Part shown: positions 56,204 through 64,000 of the stretch, piece by piece
How the letters are laid out: every line of letters begins with the position of its first letter
Numbering within the stretch: position 1 is the stretch's first letter
The notes under the pieces: generated by a model
What the model saw: the letters and a program-made list of their open reading frames with translations, nothing else
The model's database searches: none
What the model was told of the DNA's origin: nothing
Translations under genes and position numbers: made by a program
Assembly: GCA_022432975.1 (NCBI GenBank)
Contig: CM039509.1
Location: 11,560,621-11,624,620 of the forward strand
From: Begonia masoniana
Taxonomy: Eukaryota > Streptophyta > Magnoliopsida > Cucurbitales > Begoniaceae
Direction of reading: 5' to 3'
Length of the DNA: 64,000 nt

Positions 56204-59200
56204 GTAACTAAGAGTTAGTAAGTGCGCTTGATGAAGTATTAGAAATTTCACTTCAATCGATTTGTTCCTAAAGAGTTGAACGTATCAATCAAATGAGGTT
56301 GAGTGTTACATGACTTGTGGTTATAACTTAAGTTATCCATTTCATATTCAAGGTTTTAACTTGAAGTGATGAGAACGACGTGTATTGAGGACCCAATAAC
56401 CTTCATGGATGCGTAATTAAGACTTAGTAATGCGCTTGATGAAGCATAAGAAACTTCACTTCAATCGATTTGTTACAAAAGACTTGATCGTATCAAGCAA
56501 ATGAGATTGAGTGTTACATTACTTGTGGTTAGAACCTAAGTTATCCATTTCACATTCAAGGCTTTACTTGAAGTGATGAGAACGACGTGTATTGAGGACC
56601 CAATTACCTTCATGGACGCGAAACTAATACTTAGTAATGCGCTTGATTAAGCATAAGAAACTTCGCTTGAATCAATTTGTTCCAAAAGAGTTGAACGTAT
56701 CAAGCAAATGAGGTTGAGTGTTACATGACTTGTGGTTAGAAACCTAAGTTATCCATTATACATTCAAGGTTTTAACTTGAAGTGATGAGAACGACGTGTA
56801 TTGAGGACCCAACAACCTTCATGGACGCGAAACTAAGACTTAGTAATGCGCTTGATGAAGCATTAGAAACTTCACTTCAATCGATTTGTTCCAAAAGAGT
56901 TGAACGTATCAAGCAAATGAGGTTGAGGTACATTACTTGTGATTAGAACCTAAGTTATCCATTTCACATTCAAGGTTTTAACTTGAAGTGATGAGAACGA
57001 TGTGTATTGAGGACTCAACAACCTTCATGGATGCGAAACTAAGACTTAGTAATGCGCTTGAAGAAAGCATAAGAAACTTCACTTCAATCGATTTGTTCCA
57101 AAAGAGTTGATTGTATCTAGCTCATGAGGTTGAGTGCTACATTACTTGTGGTTAGAACATAAGTTATCCATTTCACATTCAAGGTTTTAACTTGAAGTGA
57201 TGAGAACGACGTGTATTGAGGACCCAACAACCTTCGTGGACGCGTATTTATGACTTAGTAATGCGCTTGATAAAGCATAAGAAACTGTACTTCAATCGAT
57301 TTCTTTCAAAATATTTGATCGTATCAAGCAAATGAGGTTGAGTGTTACATGACTTATGGTTAGAACCTAAGTTATCCATTTCACATTCAAGGCTTTAACT
57401 TAAAGTGATGAGAACGACGTGTATTGAGGACCCAAAAACCTTCATGGACGCGTAACTAAGACTTAGTAATGCGCTTGATGAAGCATAAGAAACTTCACTT
57501 CAATCGATTTGTTCCAAAAGAGTTGAACGTATCAAGCAAATGAGGTTGAGTGTTACATGACTTGTGGTTAGAACCTAAGTTATCAATTTCACATTCATGG
57601 ATTTAACTTGAAGTGATGAGAATGACGTGTATTGAGGACCCAACAACCTTCATGGACGCGAAACTAGACTTAGTAATGCGCTTGATGAAGCATAAGAAAC
57701 TTCACTTCAATCGATTTGTTCCAAAAGAGTTTATCGTATCTAGCTCATGAGGTTGAGTGCTACATTACTTGTGGTTAGAACATAAGTTATCCATTTCACA
57801 TTCAAGGCTTTAACTAGAAGTGAAGAGAACGACGTGTATTGAGGATCCAACTATCTTCTTGGAATCGTATTTAAGACTTTGTAATGCGCTCGATGAAGCA
57901 TTAAAAACTTTACTTCAATTGATTTGTTCCAAAAGAGTTGAACGTATCAAGCAAATGAGGTTGAGTGTTACATGACTTGTGGTTAGAACCTATGTTATCC
58001 ATTTCACATTCAAGGCTTTAACTTGAAGTGATGAGAACGACGTGTATTGAGGACTCAACTACCTTCATGGACGCGAAACTAAATCTTAGTAATGCGCTTG
58101 ATGAAGCATAAGAAACTTCACTTCAATGGATTTGTTCCAAAAGAGTTGATCGTATCGAGCTAATGAGGTTGACTGCTATATTACTTGTGGTTAGAACATA
58201 AGTTATCCATTTCACATTCAAGGTTTTAACTTCAAGTGATGAGAACGACGTGTATTGATGACCCAACAACCTACATGGACGCGAAACTAAAACTTAGTAA
58301 TGCGCTTGATGAAGCATTAGAAATTTCACTTCAATCGATTTGTTCCAAAAGAGTTGAACGTATCAAGCAAATGAGGTTGAGTGTTACATGACTTTTCGTT
58401 AGAACCTAAAATATCCATTTCACATTCAAGGTTTTAACTTGAAGTGATCAGAACGACGTGTATTGTGGACCCAACAACTTTCATGGACGCGAAACTAAGA
58501 CTTAGTAATGCGCTTGATGAAGCATAAGAATCTTCACTTCAATCGATTTGTTCCAAAGAGTTGATCGTATCAAGCTAATGAGATTGAGTGCTACATTACT
58601 TGTGGTTAGAACATAAGTTATCCATTTCACATTCAAGGTTTTAACTTGAAGTAATGAGAACGACGTGTATTGAGGACCCAACAACCTTCACGGACGGGTA
58701 ATTAAGACTTAGTAATGTGCTTGATGAAGCATACAAAACTTCACTTCAATCGATTTGCTCCAAAAGAGTTGATCGTATCAAGCAAATGAGGTTGAGTGTT
58801 ACATGACTTGTGGTTAGAACCTAAGTTATCCATTTCACATTCAAGGCTTTAATTTGAAGTGATGAGAACGACGTGTGTTGAATACCCAACAACCTTCATG
58901 GACGCGTAACTAAGACTTAGTAATGCGCTTGATGAAGCATTAGAAATTTAACTTCAATCGATTTGTTCCAAAATAACGTATCAAGCAAATGAGATTGAGT
59001 GTTACATGACTTGTGGTTAGAACCTAAGTTATCCATTTCACATTCAAGGCTTTAACTTGAAGTGATGAGAACGACGTGTATTGAGGACCCAACAACCTTC
59101 ACGGACGGGTAATTAAGACATAGTAATGCGCTTGATGAAGCATAGAAATCTTCACTTCAATCGATTTGTTCCAAAATGAGTTGAACGTATCAAGCAAATG

Positions 59201-62200
59201 AGGTTGAGTGTTACATGACTTGTAGTTAGAACCTAAGTATCCATTTCACATTCAAGGTTTTAACTTGAAGTGATGAGAACGACGTGTATTGAGGACCCAA
59301 CAACTTCATGGACGCGTAACTAAGACTTAGTAATGCGCTTGATGAAGCATAAGAATCTTCACTTCAATCGATTTGTTCCAAAGAGTTGATCGTATCAAGC
59401 TAATGAGATTGAGTGTTACATTACTTGTGGTTAGAACATAAGTTATCCATTTCACATTCAAGGTTTTAACTTGAAGTGATGAGAACGACGTGTATTGAGG
59501 ACCCAACAACCTTCACGGACGGTAATTAAGACTAGTAATGCGCTTGATGAAGCATAAGAAACTTCACTTCAATCGATTTGCTTCCAAAAGAGTTGATCGT
59601 AGCAAGCAAATGAGGTTGAGTGTTACATGACTTGTAGGTTAGAACCTAAGTTATCCATTTCACATTCAAGGTTTTACTTGAAGTGATGAGAACGACGTGT
59701 ATTGAGGACCCAACAACCTATCATGGACGACGTAATTAAGACTTAGTAATGCGCTTGATGAAGCATACGAAACTAACTTCAATCGATTTGCTTCAAAAGA
59801 GTTGATCGTATCAAGCAAATGAGGTTGAGTGTTACATGACTTGTGGTTAGAATCCTAAGTTATCCATTTCACATTCAAGGCTTTTAACTTGAAGTGATGA
59901 GAACGACGTGTATTGAGACCCAACTAGCCTTCATGGACGCGTAACTAAGACTTAAGTAATGCGCTTGATGAAGGCTATAGAAATATCACTTCTATCGATT
60001 TGTTCCAAAAGAGTTGAACGTATCAAGCAAATGAGGTGAGTGTTACATGACTTGTGGTTAGAACCTAAGTTATCCATTTCACATTCAAGCTTTAACTTGA
60101 AGTGATGAGAACGACGTGTATTGAGGACCCAACAACCTTCATGGACGCGTAATTAAGACTTTGTAATGCGCTTGATGAAGCATTAGAAATTTCACTTCAA
60201 TCGATTTGTTCCAAAATAATTGAATCGTATCAAGCAAATGAGATTGAGTGTTACATGACTTGTGGTTAGAACCTAAGTTATCCATTTTACATTCAAGGCT
60301 TTAACTTAAAGTGATGAGAACGACGTGTATTGAGGACCCAACAACCTTCATGGACGCGGAAACTAAGACTTAGTAATGCGCTTGATGAAGCATAGAAACT
60401 TCACTTCAATCGATTTGTTCCAAAGAGTTGAACGTATCAAGCAAATGAGGTTGAGTGTTACATGACTTGTGGTTAGAACCTAAGTTATCCATTTCACATT
60501 CAAGGTTTTAACTTGAAGTGATGAGAACGACGTGTATTGAGGACCCAACAACCTTCATGGATGCGTAACTAAGACTTAGTAATGAGCTTGATGAAGCATT
60601 AGAAATTTCACTTCAATCGATTTGTTCCAAAAGAGTTGAACGTATCAAGCAAATGAGGTTAAGTGGTACATGACTTGTGGTTAGAACCTAAGTTATCCAT
60701 TTCACATTCAAGGTTTTAACTTGAAGTGATGTGAACGACGTGTATTGAGGACCCAACAACCTTCATAGACGCGAAACTAAGACTTAGTAATGCGCTTGAT
60801 GAGACATTAGAAACTTCACTTCAATCGATTTGTTCCAAAAGAGTTGAACGTATCAAGCAAATGAGGTTGAGTGTTACATGACTTGTGATTAGAACCTAAG
60901 TTATCCATTTAACATTCAAGGTTTTATACTTAAAGTGATGAGAACGACGTGTATTGAAGACCCAACAACCTTCACGGACGGGTAATTAAGACTTAGTAAT
61001 GCGCTTGATGAAGCATAAAAAACTTCACTTCAATCGATTTGTTCCAAAAGAGTTGAACGAATCAAGCAAATGAGGTTGAGTGTTACATGACTTGTGGTTA
61101 GAACCTAAGTTATCAATTTCACATTCAAGGCTTTAACTTGAAGTGATGAGAACGACGTGTATTGAGGTCCAAACAACCTTCATGGACGCGTAACTAAGAC
61201 TTAGTAATGAGCTTGATGAAGCATTAGAAATTTCACTTTAATCGATTTGTTCCAAAAGAGTTAAACGTATCAAGCCAATGAGGTTGAGTGGTACATGACT
61301 TGTGGTTAGAACCTAAGTTATCCATTTTTCACATTCAAGCTTTTAACTTGAAGTGATGAGAACGACGTGTATTGAGGACCCAACAACCTTCATGGACGCA
61401 AAACTAAGACTTAGTAATGCGCTTGAAGAAGCATTAGAAACTTCACTTCAATCGATTTGTTCCAAAAGAGTTGAACGTATCAAGCAAATGAGATTGAGTG
61501 TTACATGACTTGTGGTTACAACCTAAGTTATCCATTTCACATTCAAGGTTTTAACTTTAAGTGATGAGAACGACGTGTATTGAGGACCCAACAACCTTCA
61601 CGGACGGGTAATTAAGACTTTGTAATGCGCTTGATAAAGCATAAAAAACTTCACTTCAATCGATTTGTTCCAAAAGAGGTGAACGAATCAAGCAAATGAG
61701 GTTGAGTGTTACATGACTTGTAGTTAGAAACTAAGTTATCCATTTCATATTCAAAGTTTTATTTTGAAGTGATGAGAACGACGTGTATTGAGGACCCAAC
61801 AACCTTCCCGGACGGGTAATTAAGACTTAGTAATGCGCTTGATGAAGCATAAAACACTTCACTTCAATCGATTTTTTCCAAAAGAGTTGGACGAATCAAG
61901 CAAATGAGGTTGAGTGTTACATGACTTGTAATTAGAAACTAAGTTATCCATTTAATATTCAAAGTTTTAACTTGAAGTGATGAGAATGACGTGTATTGAG
62001 GACCCAACAACCATAATGGACGCGTAATTAAGACTTAGTAATGCGCTTGATGAAGCATAAGAAACTTCACTTCAATCGATTTGTTCCAAAAGAGTTGATC
62101 GTATCAAGCAAATGAGGTTGAGTGTTACATGACTTGTGGTTAGAACCTAAGTTATCCATTTTACATTCAAGGCTTTAACTTGAAGTGACGAGAACGACGT

Positions 62201-62558
62201 GTATTGAGGACCAAACAACCTTCATGGACGCGTAACTAAGACTTAGTAATCAGCTTGATGAAGCATTAGAAATTTCACTTCAATCGATTTGTTCCAAAAG
62301 AGTTGAACGTATCAAGCAAATGAGGTTGAGTGGTACATGACTTGTGGTTAGAACCTAAGTTATCCATTTCACATTCAAGGTTTTAACTTGAAGTGATGAG
62401 AACGACGTGTATTGAGGACCCAACAACCTTCATGGACGCGAAACTAAGACTTAGTAATGCGCTTGATGAAGCATTAGAAACTTCACTTAAATCGATTTGT
62501 TCCAAAAGAGTTGAACGTATCAAGCAAATGAGGTTGAGTGTTACATGACTTGTGATTA
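56204..62558 (-). repeat. 208-bp satellite in inverted orientation
   Basis: About 30 monomers, all reverse complement of those to the left (for example GTTATCCATTTCACATTCAAGG, GAGAACGACGTGTATTGAGG). Two 60-codon frames at 58502 and 59327 are near-identical repeat units 825 bp apart (about four monomers), not genes. 59100-60400 has more single-base indels than its surroundings. Confidence 0.93.
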
Positions 62559-62662
62559 TTGAAATCCAAGAGAAAGATTCTTTCCAAAAAGAGCTGAAAT
62601 TAATAAATTTGTTAAGTATTGAAGAGGATTCTTGGGATGAAAAGAAGGCCGAAGATACTTGA
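62558..62662 (+). pseudogene. LTR-encoded polyprotein tail, 5'-truncated
   Basis: The frame reads IEIQEKDSFQ, ELKLINLLSIEE and stops with TGA at 62660-62662. It corresponds to LEIQGREEP / [11 protein letters not shown] at the end of the 20904 element's tail. The GPMTRS part is missing with the LTR start. Confidence 0.75.
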
Positions 62663-62729
62663 AAACTACCCAAAGATTAGTGGCAAGAGAGATGGAAGCA
62701 CAACAACAAAACAAATTTGGCAAGCAATT

Positions 62730-62890
62730 ATTTCTTAATTATAGTTTTAGAAAGTTTCTTAATTATAGTTTTAGAAAGTTTCTTAATTATAGTTTTAGAA
62801 AGCTTTCCTAATCATAGATTTAGAAAGTTTTCCTAAGTATTGGTTTAGAAAGTTTCCTAATTATCGTTTTAGTAATATTTTCTAATTACT
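62730..62890 (+). repeat. U3 minisatellite (same unit as 53669-53895)
   Basis: About six units of the TTTAGAAAGTTTCTTAATTATAG type, fewer than at 53669, followed by the TATA-like TATTTAAAG at 62910-62918. Confidence 0.85.
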
Positions 62891-63227
62891 TTTAGGATAT
62901 TTTGTAGCCTATTTAAAGGCATAGGCGCTTCAACATTATTAAGCAATATACATGATTTTGAGTTACTCTTTGTGAGAATTTTCTCTTTTGTTCTTTGTGA
63001 AGAACTAGATCTTCTTCAAGTCAAAACTTGAAAGATCAACTTGATAGCTTTGGTTCTAACCACAAGTTCGGTTACGGGTCAAGCTCCTTGTTTGATAACT
63101 TTGGTTCTGTCGGCATGGTTCGATTGGGGTCAAGTTCCTTATACTTGATTTCACAGGCGTTCCTGAGTTTCTAATTCCGCGTTGTTGAAGGGTCTCGGGT
63201 TTTATATACCCTGTGGTTCTCATCATT

Positions 63228-63239
63228 TGGTATCAGAGC
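63228..63239 (+). other. Primer-binding site, initiator-Met tRNA
   Basis: TGGTATCAGAGC two bases after the LTR end at 63225. Confidence 0.9.
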
Positions 63240-63604
63240 TTTGGCTCCTAGATTCAAGTTTCTATCTTTATTGTTTTTTTTTCTTCTTCTTCTTCTTCTA
63301 GAGTTTCTTTCTTTGAAAATTCAAAAAAAAAAAAAAAATTGAAATTTGAAAAAAAAAAAAATCCGAAAATTCGAAAAAAAAAATCCGGAAATTCGAAAAA
63401 AAAAATCCAGGAAATTCGAAAAAAAAAAGTCATTGAATTAACGATTCTCTTTATTTGTCAAGTTTTCTTCTTTCAAAAAAAAAAAAAAATCTCAATATTT
63501 CGAGTATCAATATCTCGAGTATCAATTTCTTCTTCGTCATTATATGCATCATTATTTGCTTTTTGGTGTGATTATTCAATTCTTTTCTTTGATTGTCTCA
63601 ATTT

Positions 63605-63815
63605 CCTTTCTTGAAAAGTTTCCTTTTGTGAAAAGTTTATTTTCTTGAAAAGTTTCCTTTCGTAAAACGTTTCCTTTCTTGAAAAGTTTCCTTTTGTGAA
63701 AAGTTTCCTTTCTTGAAAAGTTTCCTTTCGTAAAACGTTTCCTTTCTTGAAAAGTTTCCTTTCGTGAAAAGTTTCCTTTCGTAAAAGTTTCCTTTCTTGA
63801 AAAGTTTACTCTCTT
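63605..63815 (+). repeat. Leader minisatellite, about 18-20-bp unit
   Basis: About eleven units alternating CTTGAAAAGTTTCCTTT and CGTAAAACGTTTCCTTT or TGTGAAAAGTTTCCTTT, within the untranslated leader upstream of gag. Confidence 0.85.
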
Positions 63816-64000
63816 GAAGTCCTACATCCTATTCTAAATTGTTTGATTCTAACCGATTTTGAAAATTAGAATTTTGAGTTAAAAAGTTTGATCTTACTTG
63901 TTTTTGCTTGTTGAATTTTTTCTCTTGATTAGGTTTTTACATAAAGAGCTTAAAGAGAAAATTGAGTGGTAAAAGACAATAGGGTGAGACTATCATATAA

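Larger units (their letters stand above)
62559..64000 (+). mobile_element. CRM-like element, 5' end, continuing beyond the window
   Basis: A 5'-truncated LTR (62559-63225), tRNA-iMet primer-binding site, then about 760 bases of leader reaching the window end. The last bases (GGTAAAAGACAATAGGGTGAGACTATCAT) match the pre-gag leader of the 20904 element (sense of 26379-26430), so gag should start shortly to the right. It joins inverted satellite without a TG terminus or visible TSD. Confidence 0.88.

Noticed and set aside
63605..63815. CRISPR-like regular short repeats
   Set aside because: Units are head-to-tail with no unique spacers and sit in a plant retrotransposon leader.
1..64000. Telomere repeats, rDNA, organellar DNA or a CENP-B-box in the satellite
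   Set aside because: No TTTAGGG arrays, no rRNA-like blocks, no plastid genes and no match to the 17-bp CENP-B box were seen on reading.

Overview
The window is plant nuclear DNA, almost certainly from a eudicot, and it looks like a centromeric or pericentromeric array. Roughly 35 kb is one tandem satellite with a 208-bp monomer (unit counted base by base, for example 40210 to 40418). LTR retrotransposons are inserted into it, mainly Ty3/gypsy chromoviruses whose integrase C-terminus (the NDNAY...FNVADLSPF type) resembles the CRM or centromeric retrotransposon lineage. I see no host protein-coding gene, no tRNA or rRNA gene and no telomere repeat. The species cannot be fixed from the sequence.

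Two 100-N gaps (19822-19921 and 42008-42107) divide the window into three contig pieces. Piece A (1-19821) has satellite, a 318-bp TRIM (321-638), a badly corrupted CRM-like element (753-7567), then satellite to the gap. That satellite is riddled with indels from about 7.6 to 13.4 kb, and then forms a clean 9-monomer higher-order repeat of about 1.87 kb. Piece B (19922-42007) has satellite, a complete CRM-like element (20904-28001; 855-bp LTRs, TSD TTCTC), satellite, the same TRIM (31650-31967; TSD TCTTA), a second complete CRM-like element (32082-38757; TSD TCATG), a 5-monomer 1.04-kb HOR, and the start of another LTR cut by the gap. Piece C (42108-64000) has an LTR-like scrap, a 3-monomer 0.63-kb HOR, a 2269-bp solo LTR (45238-47506; TSD ATAAG), an 879-bp CRM solo LTR (49215-50093; TSD TCAAC) and an unusual element with inverted LTRs inside one TSD (53374-54996; GGATA). 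The satellite then flips strand at about 56203, and a further CRM element begins at about 62559 and runs off the right edge.

A recurring feature is that the end of the gag-pol reading frame lies inside the LTR. At least six LTRs here encode a tail around the motif GPxTRSxAK, so even solo LTRs carry a coding fragment. All coding capacity belongs to retrotransposons (gag, protease, RT, RNase H, integrase). Every polyprotein is broken by 1-nt frameshifts or stops, many in A/T homopolymers.

Piece A 1 to about 10.4 kb is a noisy collinear copy of B 31330 to about 41.5 kb, with shared TSDs and a shared nonsense codon. The end of A matches the beginning of C. Contig order, redundancy and polishing at this locus are therefore suspect, and copy-number conclusions need read-level support.
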